Source: Brachybacterium kimchii (GTDB taxonomy: Bacteria > Actinomycetota > Actinomycetes > Actinomycetales > Dermabacteraceae). Taken from it: 64,000 nt of DNA. A program made the translations under genes and the position numbers. The DNA lies in assembly GCF_023373525.1 (NCBI RefSeq), contig NZ_CP097218.1:1302001-1366000 (forward strand), read 5' to 3'. Of the stretch, positions 37,068 to 46,065 are shown one piece after another. Below the pieces are notes generated by a model that was given only the letters and a program-made list of their open reading frames with translations, had not been told where the DNA came from and ran no database searches. Every line of letters begins with the position of its first letter. Position 1 is the first letter of the stretch.

Positions 37068-37286
37068 ATGAACACGACCGTCGAAGCCCCGCGACTGACC
37101 GCGCACGACCGCTGCGACCGCTGCGGCGCCCAGGCCTACGTCAAGGTCTCCCTCTCCGCCGGTGGCGAGCTGCTGTTCTGCGGGCACCATGCCCGCGCGC
37201 ACGAGGACGCCTTCCGTCCGCTCGCCTCGGAGGTCATCGACGAGACCGAGCGCCTGCACGCCCGTCCGGTGCCGGTCGAGGACTGA
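37068..37286 (+). CDS. DUF7455 zinc-finger-like small protein
   Basis: A 72-residue protein of a small actinobacterial family. RCDRCGAQAYVKVSL near the start and LLFCGHHARAHE in the middle supply Cys-x-x-Cys and Cys-x-His-His ligands for one zinc. The tail (EVIDETERLHARPV) is helical. The function is unknown. From memory, homologues often stand next to parE and the principal sigma factor gene. Here it diverges from parE, while sigA is separated from it by the sugar-transport operon. An ATG nine bases upstream (37059) is in frame, but the leaderless signal points to 37068. A strong hairpin follows the gene. Confidence 0.85.
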   Translation: MNTTVEAPRLTAHDRCDRCGAQAYVKVSLSAGGELLFCGHHARAHEDAFRPLASEVIDETERLHARPVPVED

Positions 37287-37307
37287 TCCCGCACACGACC
37301 TGACTCC

Positions 37308-37344
37308 CGAGGGCCCCGCATCCGCCGCGGATGCGGGGCCCTCG
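37308..37344. terminator. hairpin between DUF7455 gene and beta-CASP hydrolase gene
   Basis: Two perfect 18-base arms (37308-37325 and 37327-37344) form a very stable GC-rich hairpin between convergent genes. No long T-run; position suggests a bidirectional terminator. Confidence 0.8.
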
Positions 37345-37363
37345 CGCGTCCGGCGGGCCCCGA

Positions 37364-38740
37364 TCAGCGCGTGCCGTCGCCGCGCAGCGGGATCGCTGCG
37401 CCGATCTCGGGCAGGACCGTCTGCACGCCGTCGACCTCGAGGCGCTCGGGGTGGAAGCCGTGCAGGGCGATCAACCGGGCCGGGCCGATCCGCTCGACGA
37501 TCTCGCACAGGGCGAGCGGGCCCGCATGCCCTGTGGACCCGGCCGGGACCGTCGTGAGCCCGAGGCGCTCGAGCCAGTCCTGCCACACGTCCCAATCGCG
37601 CATGAACGGTCCCAGCGGCTCGCCCTGGGAATGGATCCAGGCGCTCGTGGGCCCCAGCGGGAGATCGAGCAGGGAGGTGAAGTCCTCGGGATCGATCTGG
37701 ACGAGGAAGCGCCCGGGGGCCGCCAGGACCTCGTCGATGCCGACGGTGCGCGCCGCGTGCGGCCCGCGACCGGTCGCGAGCTCCCCCGCCCGGCGCTGGC
37801 TCCCGGACTGGGGCCGTGTCCCGTCCCAGGTGACGACTCCCCCGATGCCCATCGCGGTGAGCACGGCGGCGTGGCGTCCCGGCCACACGAGCGTGCGACC
37901 GGCGTCGGCGGCGGCGTGGATGAGCAGTGCGGCGCGGTCGACGTCCCGCTCGTACGCGCTGAGCAGCATGAGGTCCTCGCTGCCGGTCAGCGTCTCGGTG
38001 ACGACGCGCGCGATCTCCTCCTCGCTGCGGGGCTCGGGAGGCAGCGGGTCGAAGCTCAGCATCGTCGTCTCGCATACGAGCACGTCGGCCCCCCGCGCGG
38101 CCTCGAGGAAGGCGCGCGTGTGCATCCCGCCCTCGCGGTGCAGGTTCACGTCCCCGGTGTAGGCGAGGACGCCGTCGGAGGCGCGCACGATGGTCCCGAT
38201 CGCACCGCGCACGTCGTGGTCCACCCGGTGCACGGTGACGGCGAGATCCTCGACGGCGACCTCCTGCCCCTCCGCGATCGGGGTGAGGCGAGCGGAGGTG
38301 CCCGGCGTCGTGGCACCCGCCTCCTCGAGAGCGTGGTGCAGGGCGATGGTGTCGGGATGGGCGAGGACGCGGACCTCGGGCCGCAGGTGCGCCAGCAGTC
38401 CGTCGTGGTCGATGTGGGCATGGGAGAGGACGACGACGAGCGGTCGGTCATCCGCGGCCGCGAGCGCGTGCACCTCCTGCGCCCCGGGGCCGACGGCGCG
38501 CAGCTCCTCCGGCGCGAACAGCCCGGTGATCCGCGGCGCCCCGCCCAGACGCAGGCGATCGGCGAGGCCGTGGCCCCCGCGCGCATGGGTGCTGTCGCGC
38601 AGCAGGTCCGCCTCGCCCGGGATGTCCTCGCCGATGTCCAGCAGCACGCGGGCGCGCGCGGTGCTGATCAGCACCTTGGTGCCGCCGATGACGCGCACCC
38701 CGCCGTGGATCTCTATGCTCGTGCCCGTCGGGTCGTCCAT
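37364..38740 (-). CDS. MBL-fold metallo-hydrolase, RNase J-like (beta-CASP) family
   Basis: A 458-residue zinc hydrolase. The metal site HAHIDH is at about residues 108-113, preceded by strand LVVVLS. DHDVRGAIG and YTGDVNLH give the later ligands, and VCETTML matches the ESTYA-like motif 4. The beta-CASP insertion follows (about 235-390). STGHAGPLALCEIV and ARLIALHGFHPE correspond to the SGHAS and HGE motifs of RNase J-type enzymes. It may process RNA or cleave a phosphodiester; the substrate is unknown. It is the last gene of the sugar transport operon, 56 bp after a permease gene, an unusual place for this family. GAGGAGC stands six bases before the ATG. Confidence 0.8.
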   Translation of the reverse strand: MDDPTGTSIEIHGGVRVIGGTKVLISTARARVLLDIGEDIPGEADLLRDSTHARGGHGLADRLRLGGAPRITGLFAPEELRAVGPGAQEVHALAAADDRPLVVVLSHAHIDHDGLLAHLRPEVRVLAHPDTIALHHALEEAGATTPGTSARLTPIAEGQEVAVEDLAVTVHRVDHDVRGAIGTIVRASDGVLAYTGDVNLHREGGMHTRAFLEAARGADVLVCETTMLSFDPLPPEPRSEEEIARVVTETLTGSEDLMLLSAYERDVDRAALLIHAAADAGRTLVWPGRHAAVLTAMGIGGVVTWDGTRPQSGSQRRAGELATGRGPHAARTVGIDEVLAAPGRFLVQIDPEDFTSLLDLPLGPTSAWIHSQGEPLGPFMRDWDVWQDWLERLGLTTVPAGSTGHAGPLALCEIVERIGPARLIALHGFHPERLEVDGVQTVLPEIGAAIPLRGDGTR

Positions 38741-38796
38741 CGGCTCGCTCCTCGTCGTTCCCGTCGGCCGGCTCCCCCACCCGCTCTCCCGCCCGT

Positions 38797-39705
38797 TCAT
38801 CCGCGCACCGCCCCGTCGGTCGAGAAGGCGCCGCGCACGAAGTACTTCTGGAGGAACAGGAAGAGCAGGATCACCGGGATCGTCGTGAAGACGACCGCGG
38901 CGCTCATCCCGGTCCAGTCGTTGCCGTTCTCGGACTGGAAGGTCTGCAGTCCCACTTCGATGGGGCGCAGCTGATCGGACTTCGTCATGAAGTAGGGCCA
39001 GACGAACGAGTTCCAGGACCCCATGAAGGCGTTCAGGCCCACGAGGATCATCGTGGGCACGGCCAGGGGCCCGGCGACCTGCGCGAGCATGCGCACCGGG
39101 CCCGCGCCGTCGAGCTCGGCGGCCTCGAAGATCTCGGCGGGCAGGGTCTGGAAGAACTGCCGCAGCAGGAAGATGCCGAACACGGACGCGCCCCACGGGA
39201 GGATCTGGATCGCATAGGTGTCGTAGAGGCCCATCTTCTGGGCGAGCAGGAAGTTCGGCACCAGCAGCACCGTCTGCGGGACCATCATCACGCTCATCAC
39301 CAGCAGGAACAGCACACCGCGGCCGCGGAACCTCATGCGTGCGAAGGCGAAGGCCGCGAGCAGTCCCGTGAGCAGCGTCAGCCCCACGACGCACACCGCG
39401 ATGAACACCGTGTTGCCGAAGTAGCGCGGCCAGGGCGCGGCCGCCCACGCCCGCGCATAGTTCTGCGCGGCGGCCTCGATGTAGTGGCCCCACTCGCCGG
39501 GGGGTCGGATCCGCGGCGGGAGGGTGTACACGTCGTCGGGCGTGGAGATCGAGGTGTACAGGGTCCACAGCAGGGGGAAGAGGAAGGCGAGCGCCGCGAG
39601 GGCGGCGAGGGCCGACAGCACCCGCTGGGCGGGGCGGGTCCGGCGGCGCCTGCGCGGGATCTCCTCCCCCGTGCTGCTGCGCAGCGTGGTGCTCGTGCTG
39701 GTCAT
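38797..39705 (-). CDS. carbohydrate ABC transporter permease (MalG/UgpE type)
   Basis: A 302-residue inner-membrane permease with six predicted helices: LSALAALAALAFLFPLLWTLY first, then segments near 98-118, 133-153, 165-180, 210-230 and 268-288. The cytoplasmic EAA loop reads EAAELDGAGPVRMLAQVAGPLAVP (about 194-217), where the ATPase docks. It pairs with the other permease at 41253-42239 to form the channel. The start Met is 64 bp after the binding-protein stop. It belongs to the CUT1 class (oligosaccharides or glycerol phosphate). No ATP-binding subunit is encoded in the operon, so a shared MsiK-type ATPase elsewhere is expected. Confidence 0.93.
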   Translation of the reverse strand: MTSTSTTLRSSTGEEIPRRRRRTRPAQRVLSALAALAALAFLFPLLWTLYTSISTPDDVYTLPPRIRPPGEWGHYIEAAAQNYARAWAAAPWPRYFGNTVFIAVCVVGLTLLTGLLAAFAFARMRFRGRGVLFLLVMSVMMVPQTVLLVPNFLLAQKMGLYDTYAIQILPWGASVFGIFLLRQFFQTLPAEIFEAAELDGAGPVRMLAQVAGPLAVPTMILVGLNAFMGSWNSFVWPYFMTKSDQLRPIEVGLQTFQSENGNDWTGMSAAVVFTTIPVILLFLFLQKYFVRGAFSTDGAVRG

Positions 39706-39769
39706 CGGCTCGCTCGCCTCCCCGTCCCTCGTGTCACCCGTGGTCCTCGTGGTCCCTGCTCGCGCCGCG

Positions 39770-41140
39770 TCAGCCCAGCGCCTCGGCCTTCTTCTGCGCG
39801 TCGGCGAGGGCGTCGGCCGGCTTCGCCTTGCCCTGCAGGGCGTCCTGCAGGGCGACCGAGAGCAGGCCCGAGGCCTCGGTGACGCTCGTGACCGGCGGCA
39901 GAGCGCGCGCGGTGTCGAGCTGCTTGACGGCGTCGGTGATCCACGGGCGCTCCTCGACGACCTTCTTCATGGCGTCCTGCTCGAGGGAGGCGGAGCTGAC
40001 AGGGAGGTAGCCGGTGGCGGCCGCCCAGGAGGCCTGCTGCTCCGGGGTGGTGATGAACTGCATGAACTCCCAGGCGGCGGCGCGCTCCTGATCGCTCGCA
40101 TCGGCGAACAGGACGATGTTCGTGCCGGCCAGCTGGTTCGCCGCGCCGGAGGGCCCCTCCGGGAGGGCGCTCACGCCCATCTCGAACTTCCCGCCGACGG
40201 CCTGCTCGTTGAACGGGAACGAGGCCACGGAGGAGACGTCGAAGGCGCCCTTCTCGGCGCCGAGGGCCTCCTGGCCGGGGTAGCCCGAGGCGATCGCGAG
40301 GGCGCCCGCGTCCTTGAGGTCCACGAGGTACTCGAGGGCCTTCACGCAGCCGTCCTCGGAGAACTGCGGTGTGCCGTCGTCGGCGAAGACCGTGCTGCCC
40401 ATGGACTCGGCGAGGATCTCGTAGAGGGCGGTCCCGCCGGCCGGCCCCTTGGCGCTGCCGGGGTCGATGGACAGGGCGACCACGCCGTCCTTCGAGACGT
40501 CCTTGCTGACCTTCGCGAAGTCGTCCCAGGTCTTCGGCTCCTCCTTCACCATCTCCGCGTTGCGGTAGACGACCACGACGGACTTGTTGAAGGGCCACAT
40601 CCAGATCTTGCCGTCGGTGAGCTGCATGTCCTTCTTCACGGCCTCGGCGAAGTCCGCAAAGTCCTCGTTGGCCTTCGCGTAGGCGTCCAGGGGCACGATC
40701 ACCTTCGAGTCGGCGTACTCGCTGGCCCAGTTGCCGTAGGCCTGGGCGATCGTGGGCGCGCTGCCGGCGCCGACCTGCGCCTTGGTCTTGGTCTGCAGGG
40801 TGCCGTAGTCGGGCTGGTCCTGCAGCTCGATGGTGACGTTCTGATGGTCCTTCCCGAAGTCGGAGACGATCTTCTCGAGAGCGGTCTTCTGGTCGCCCGA
40901 GGCCATGGCGTGCATGAACGTGATGGTGGTCTTCGCGTCGGGGTCGAAGGACGGCACGGCGTCGCTGCCGGAGTCGTCGCCGTCGCCGGAGCCGGAGGAC
41001 CCGGAGGAGCAGGCGGCGAGGGCCAGGGCGCTCGCCGAGGCGGCGGCGCCGGCGAGGACGGTGCGGCGCGTGGGCGCCGATGCGATGCGGGACGAGATGC
41101 TGTGTGCGGTGCGGGCGGAGGTGCGGCGCATGGCGTTCAT
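39770..41140 (-). CDS. extracellular sugar-binding lipoprotein of ABC transporter
   Basis: A 456-residue solute-binding protein (CUT1, SBP type 1). The signal peptide carries twin arginines (TRRTVLAG, Arg25-Arg26) and a lipobox LAAC with Cys44, so Tat export and lipid anchoring are likely. A Ser/Gly linker precedes the mature domain, which begins TTITFMHAMASGDQKT. GSAPTIAQAYGNWASEYA, the MWPFNKSVVVVYRN hinge segment and WEFMQFITTPEQQASWA are typical. AGGAGA stands five bases before the ATG at 41140. A longer reading would add eleven residues. The ligand is not predictable; carbohydrate is inferred from the permeases and the MurR/RpiR regulator. Confidence 0.92.
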   Translation of the reverse strand: MNAMRRTSARTAHSISSRIASAPTRRTVLAGAAASASALALAACSSGSSGSGDGDDSGSDAVPSFDPDAKTTITFMHAMASGDQKTALEKIVSDFGKDHQNVTIELQDQPDYGTLQTKTKAQVGAGSAPTIAQAYGNWASEYADSKVIVPLDAYAKANEDFADFAEAVKKDMQLTDGKIWMWPFNKSVVVVYRNAEMVKEEPKTWDDFAKVSKDVSKDGVVALSIDPGSAKGPAGGTALYEILAESMGSTVFADDGTPQFSEDGCVKALEYLVDLKDAGALAIASGYPGQEALGAEKGAFDVSSVASFPFNEQAVGGKFEMGVSALPEGPSGAANQLAGTNIVLFADASDQERAAAWEFMQFITTPEQQASWAAATGYLPVSSASLEQDAMKKVVEERPWITDAVKQLDTARALPPVTSVTEASGLLSVALQDALQGKAKPADALADAQKKAEALG

Positions 41141-41252
41141 CGGGTTCTCCTGGGTGAGAGTGCGGGTGGGCACGGCGGGGCGATGAGTGGCAGAGGTCGT
41201 CGGAAGCGGGGTGGTCGAGGGCGCGGCGGGCGGGTCGGCGGAGGGCGGCCGA

Positions 41253-42239
41253 TCACCGCGAGAGCCTCGCGGAGATCCGCAGCTGGATGATCGAGAGCAC
41301 GAGGGTGATGAGGAACAGGACCACCGCGAGGGCCGCCCCGTACCCGGTGTTCCCGAGCACGAACGCCTGCTGGTAGAGCTGGAAGCCGATCGTGGAGGTC
41401 GAGTAGCCGGGGCCGCCCCCGGTGAGCACGAAGAACTGGGTGAAGGCCTGCAGGGACGAGATCGAGGAGATGATCACGACGAACGCCACGTAGGGGATGA
41501 GCTGCGGGAGGGTGACGCGGCTGAACTCCTGCCAGGGGTTCGCGCCGTCGACCTTCGCCGCCTCGGAGAGCTCCCCGCTCGTGGTCATCAGTCCGCCCAC
41601 GAACACGAGGACCAGGAATCCGACCTCGTGCCAGACCGAGTAGACGATGATCGAGAGCATCGCGTAGCGGGAGTCGCCCAGCCAGTCGATCACCGGCAGG
41701 TGCAGGAGCGAGAGGATCCCGTTGGCGAGTCCGAAGCGCGGGTTGAAGATCCACAGCCAGATCAGTGCCGTGGCGACCCCCGGGGCGATGTAGGCGAGGA
41801 AGAAGCTGGTGCGGGCTGCCGCCATGATCTTCGAGCCGCGACGCACCAGCAGTGCGAGCAGCAGGGCGAGGATCGTGCCGACGACGACGTTGGCGATCAC
41901 GAAGTAGCAGGAGACGCCGAAGGTCTGCCAGAACGACGGGTTGGTGCTTCCCGAGAGCATGTCCCGGTAGTTGCCCAGGCCGATGAACTCGCTCATCGCG
42001 GGGTTCAGCTGATTCCAGTCGAAGGCCGAGACCCGGAAGGTGTACAGCGTCGGGAAGATCGTCCAGATCCCGAAGATCGCGATCGCAGGGGCCACGAAGA
42101 GGTAGGCGATCGGCGAGGTCAGGGCGCGGCGGGCACGGCTGCGGCGGCGGGCGGGGCCGGTGCGGGGCGCGGGGTTCCCCGGCCGGCCGGCCCCGGTCCG
42201 CGGGAGCGTCTGCGGGAGGGAGCTCTCACTCGTCGACAT
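41253..42239 (-). CDS. carbohydrate ABC transporter permease (MalF/UgpA type)
   Basis: A 328-residue permease. After an Arg/Pro-rich cytosolic N-terminus (about 40 residues) there are six hydrophobic segments, starting with PIAYLFVAPAIAIFGIWTIFP. The EAA loop is EAAKVDGANPWQEFSRVTLPQLIP (about 225-248). The VLTGGGPGYSTSTIGFQLY segment is typical of the first CUT1 permease. It overlaps the regulator gene upstream by 14 bases and is followed 112 bp later by the binding-protein gene. Together with the second permease it should import a sugar or glycoside across the inner membrane. Confidence 0.93.
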   Translation of the reverse strand: MSTSESSLPQTLPRTGAGRPGNPAPRTGPARRRSRARRALTSPIAYLFVAPAIAIFGIWTIFPTLYTFRVSAFDWNQLNPAMSEFIGLGNYRDMLSGSTNPSFWQTFGVSCYFVIANVVVGTILALLLALLVRRGSKIMAAARTSFFLAYIAPGVATALIWLWIFNPRFGLANGILSLLHLPVIDWLGDSRYAMLSIIVYSVWHEVGFLVLVFVGGLMTTSGELSEAAKVDGANPWQEFSRVTLPQLIPYVAFVVIISSISSLQAFTQFFVLTGGGPGYSTSTIGFQLYQQAFVLGNTGYGAALAVVLFLITLVLSIIQLRISARLSR

Positions 42240-43098
42240 GGCCGCTCACCACCTCGAGGATCCGGTCCTGGACGGCTCCCGCGCCCTCGCCGAGCCGGCG
42301 CTCGAGGGCCCCTCCGAGCGCCTCGACGAGCGCGTGCTGCGCCAGCCGCGAGGGGCTGTGGAACTCGTCCTGGTAGTGACGGTGCGGGAGCGGCGTGATG
42401 TGGGTGCGGCCGACGGCCTGCTCCAGCGGCGTGCCCAGGAAGGCGGTCAGCGCGATGGTGCGCGCACCCGCACCCGCGGCCGCGCGCACGCAGCGCAGGG
42501 TCTGGGCGTTCACACCGGAGGCGGAGATCGCCATGCAGAGGTCCTCGGGTCCCAGCGCGGCCGCGGCGATCTCCGCGTCCAAGGGGTCGGACGGCGAGAC
42601 CACGGTGACCCCCAGGCGCAGCAGGCGAGCGCTGAGCGCCCCGCCCACGGAGGCGCTCAGCCCGCCGGCGACCACGAGCACCCGGCGGGCGGTGGCGAGA
42701 TCGGCGACGGTGCTCTGCAGAGGATCCTCCTCGAGCATGTCGGTGGCCTGCACCGTCTGCTCGGCGAGGGCTCGGGCCGCGCCGATCACCGTGTCCGGGG
42801 CCGCCTGTGCGCCGCTGCGCTCACCGGCCGCGTCGCGCACGGCGAGCACCCGCAGCTGCTGGAAGCCGGTGTACCCGAGGCGCTGGCAGGTCCGCACGAC
42901 GCTCGCCCGTGAGGTGCCCGAGAGCTCGGCCACCTGGGCGGTGGACAGCTCCGGCAGCTCCTGGGCGTGGGAGAGGAGGACGCGTGCGACCTGTTCCTCG
43001 GCTGGGCCCAGGGTGGGCGCGGCGGCCGCGAGGCGGGAGGCGAGCGCGGGGGCGAGCGCGGTCGCGCTCGCGCGGGTCGAGGAACGCGGTGCGCTCAT
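42226..43098 (-). CDS. MurR/RpiR-family sugar-responsive transcriptional regulator
   Basis: A 290-residue regulator. The N-terminal HTH (about residues 30-95) contains LSTAQVAELSGTSRASVVRTCQRLGYTGF, the typical RpiR winged-helix sequence. A SIS domain follows (about 130-260) with VLVVAGGLSASVGGALSARLLRLG and MAISASGVNAQTLRCVRAA, which binds a phosphosugar. It should control the adjacent transporter in response to an imported sugar phosphate or amino-sugar phosphate. Its start overlaps the HAD gene stop (ATGA) and its end overlaps the permease gene by 14 bases, so it is embedded in the operon it probably regulates. Confidence 0.92.
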   Translation of the reverse strand: MSAPRSSTRASATALAPALASRLAAAAPTLGPAEEQVARVLLSHAQELPELSTAQVAELSGTSRASVVRTCQRLGYTGFQQLRVLAVRDAAGERSGAQAAPDTVIGAARALAEQTVQATDMLEEDPLQSTVADLATARRVLVVAGGLSASVGGALSARLLRLGVTVVSPSDPLDAEIAAAALGPEDLCMAISASGVNAQTLRCVRAAAGAGARTIALTAFLGTPLEQAVGRTHITPLPHRHYQDEFHSPSRLAQHALVEALGGALERRLGEGAGAVQDRILEVVSGHVDE

Positions 43099-43850
43099 CG
43101 GGCGAGGTCCCGGCTGGGGGCGAAGGCCTCGGCGTCGGCGGCGAAGCGGCGCAGGGCCGGCAGCAGCTCGGACAGCTGGTGGCCCCGTTGGACGGCGAGG
43201 GCCTGCGGAGGCAGTGCACTGTCCCCCCAGGCACCGGTGATGAGCATGCCCACGGCGCCGAGGTCGACGGCGGGGGCGACGTCGTTGCGCCAGTTGTCGC
43301 CGATCGAGACGAGGTGGTGCGCGGGCTCGTCGCCGAGCACGGCGCGCAGGTGCTCGGGCATGCGGGAGGGCTTCTTCGCGCCGACGACGATCTGGTCGAA
43401 GCGCCCGCGCACGCCCAGGTGGACGAGGGTCTCGTCCATGCCGACGGCGGGAGAGTTCGTCAGCAGGGCGCGGCGCACGCCGGCCTCGGAGAGCTCGTCC
43501 AGGAGGTCCAGCAGGCCCTCCGGGGGACGCACGCCCAGGTCGTCGTGGACGAGACGGCGGCGGGAGTCGAGGTAGGCCTCGGAGAGCTCGGCACCGAGGA
43601 TCGGTCGGGCGAGCGCGGCGAGGGCGACGTAGGCGTCGGCGTGATGGTCGGACGAGCGGCCCGCCATCCAGTCCTCGAAGCGGGAGCGGACGCTGCGCGC
43701 GTCGTCCGCCTGCATGCGGGCGCAGGCCGCCTCGGCGTAGGCGAGGACGGGACCATCACCCAGGCACACGGTGCCGTCGAAGTCGAAGACCACGACGGGA
43801 CCCCCGGCGGGATGCAGGGAGGTCGACAGCGGCGGGGTGTCCGGGATCAC
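43095..43850 (-). CDS. HAD-family hydrolase
   Basis: A 251-residue haloacid dehalogenase-type phosphatase. Motif I is VVFDFDGTVCLG (nucleophile and acid Asp at about 22 and 24). Motif II is ALLTNSP (about 130-136), motif III the lysines in VVGAKKPSRMP (about 157-167), and motif IV VSIGDNWRNDV (about 182-192). An alpha-helical cap separates motifs I and II. It is the first gene of the sugar operon, so dephosphorylation of a sugar phosphate is likely, though not shown. GTG start: TAGGCT, six bases, GTG (leaderless). The next gene's ATG overlaps its stop. Confidence 0.88.
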   Translation of the reverse strand: MIPDTPPLSTSLHPAGGPVVVFDFDGTVCLGDGPVLAYAEAACARMQADDARSVRSRFEDWMAGRSSDHHADAYVALAALARPILGAELSEAYLDSRRRLVHDDLGVRPPEGLLDLLDELSEAGVRRALLTNSPAVGMDETLVHLGVRGRFDQIVVGAKKPSRMPEHLRAVLGDEPAHHLVSIGDNWRNDVAPAVDLGAVGMLITGAWGDSALPPQALAVQRGHQLSELLPALRRFAADAEAFAPSRDLAR

Positions 43851-43856
43851 GGTGCG

Positions 43857-43862
43857 AGCCTA
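43857..43862 (-). promoter_or_regulatory. leaderless -10 for HAD/sugar-transport operon
   Basis: TAGGCT, then CGCACC, then GTG at 43850. It is the probable promoter for six genes down to 37364. Confidence 0.45.
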
Positions 43863-43961
43863 GGCCGCGCTGGAACGGGTGACCAGACTCTCCGGAACAT
43901 CCGGAACGGATGTTCGTCGGGTGTTCACGCCCCGTCCGCGGCGCCATGCCCGCGACATGCA

Positions 43962-43998
43962 CGACGGCCCGGCACCTGCAGGAGGTGCCGGGCCGTCG
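43962..43998 (-). terminator. sigA terminator hairpin
   Basis: Perfect 16-base arms (43962-43977 and 43983-43998) with a 5-base loop lie 19 bp after the sigA stop. Confidence 0.75.
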
Positions 43999-44017
43999 AC
44001 TGCTGCGGGAGGGGTTC

Positions 44018-45328
<1,311 letters not shown>

Positions 45329-45419
45329 TGAGTTCCTTCTTCCGCCGGTCCTTCGCAGGGCCGGACCGGTGTCTCGCGGGCGAACGATGGTGCACGGGCC
45401 GATGCACCACCCGACCCGA

Positions 45420-45425
45420 AGGATA
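45420..45425 (-). promoter_or_regulatory. candidate -10 upstream of sigA
   Basis: TATCCT lies about 92 bases before the sigA GTG, leaving a leader of about 85 bases with a Shine-Dalgarno. No matching -35 is evident. Confidence 0.3.
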
Positions 45426-45554
45426 CCTGCGTGAGGGCGCACGAAGGGGCGGTGCCGTCAAGCCTCGGGGAGTGCAACGACGCCCCAGCGGGATCTATTC
45501 CCGTGTGACGGAGGTCTCCGCACCGGGGTGGCGCGGCGCCCGGGGCTCTGGGTC

Positions 45555-45962
45555 TCAGGCGGCGATCGCGTCGGCGTGCTTCACGGCGAGCACGGGGCAC
45601 GGGCTCTCGAGGACCACGCGCCGCGCGGACGCCCCGAGATTGAGCTTGCCGATGCGGGACTTCCGACGCAGGCCGATCACGATCATGCGGGCGCCGGCCT
45701 CATGGACGACCTGCAGCAGGAAGTCGCCCACGTCGAGGTCCTCGCCCGTGCGGACCTCGACCTGCGGCGGCTCGGCGATGCCCAGGGCGTCGATCGCGGC
45801 GCCGACCCTCGCCGCATCGGCGACGGTCCGCCCCGCCTCGGGGTCGTGGTACGCATGGGACGCGACGACGAGGGTGTCACCGCCCCGTTTCGCCTCCCGG
45901 GCCGCGGCGGCGAGCGCCGCGTCCCCCTGGGCTGACGGGGAGTATCCGACGACGACGCTCAT
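45555..45962 (-). CDS. universal stress protein family protein
   Basis: A 135-residue single-domain USP, cytosolic. SVVVGYSPSAQGDAALAAAAREA forms strand 1 and helix 1, LVVASHAY strand 2, ARMIVIGLRRKSRIGKLNLGASA the nucleotide loop, and CPVLAVKH the last strand. The usual G-x2-G-x9-G(S/T) ATP loop is altered: its second Gly is Arg, although IGKLNLGAS follows. ATP binding is therefore uncertain. It stands alone between sigA and metX, on the same strand. The role in stress response is a family inference. Confidence 0.85.
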   Translation of the reverse strand: MSVVVGYSPSAQGDAALAAAAREAKRGGDTLVVASHAYHDPEAGRTVADAARVGAAIDALGIAEPPQVEVRTGEDLDVGDFLLQVVHEAGARMIVIGLRRKSRIGKLNLGASARRVVLESPCPVLAVKHADAIAA

Positions 45963-46065
45963 GGAGCACCCGGACCCTTCTGTCGGGACGTCCTGGCCGG
46001 TGGGCCCGCATCTGCGGTCCTGCCTGCCGGCCGCGGGACGCCGATGGCGTGGCTGGGTCTGGAGC

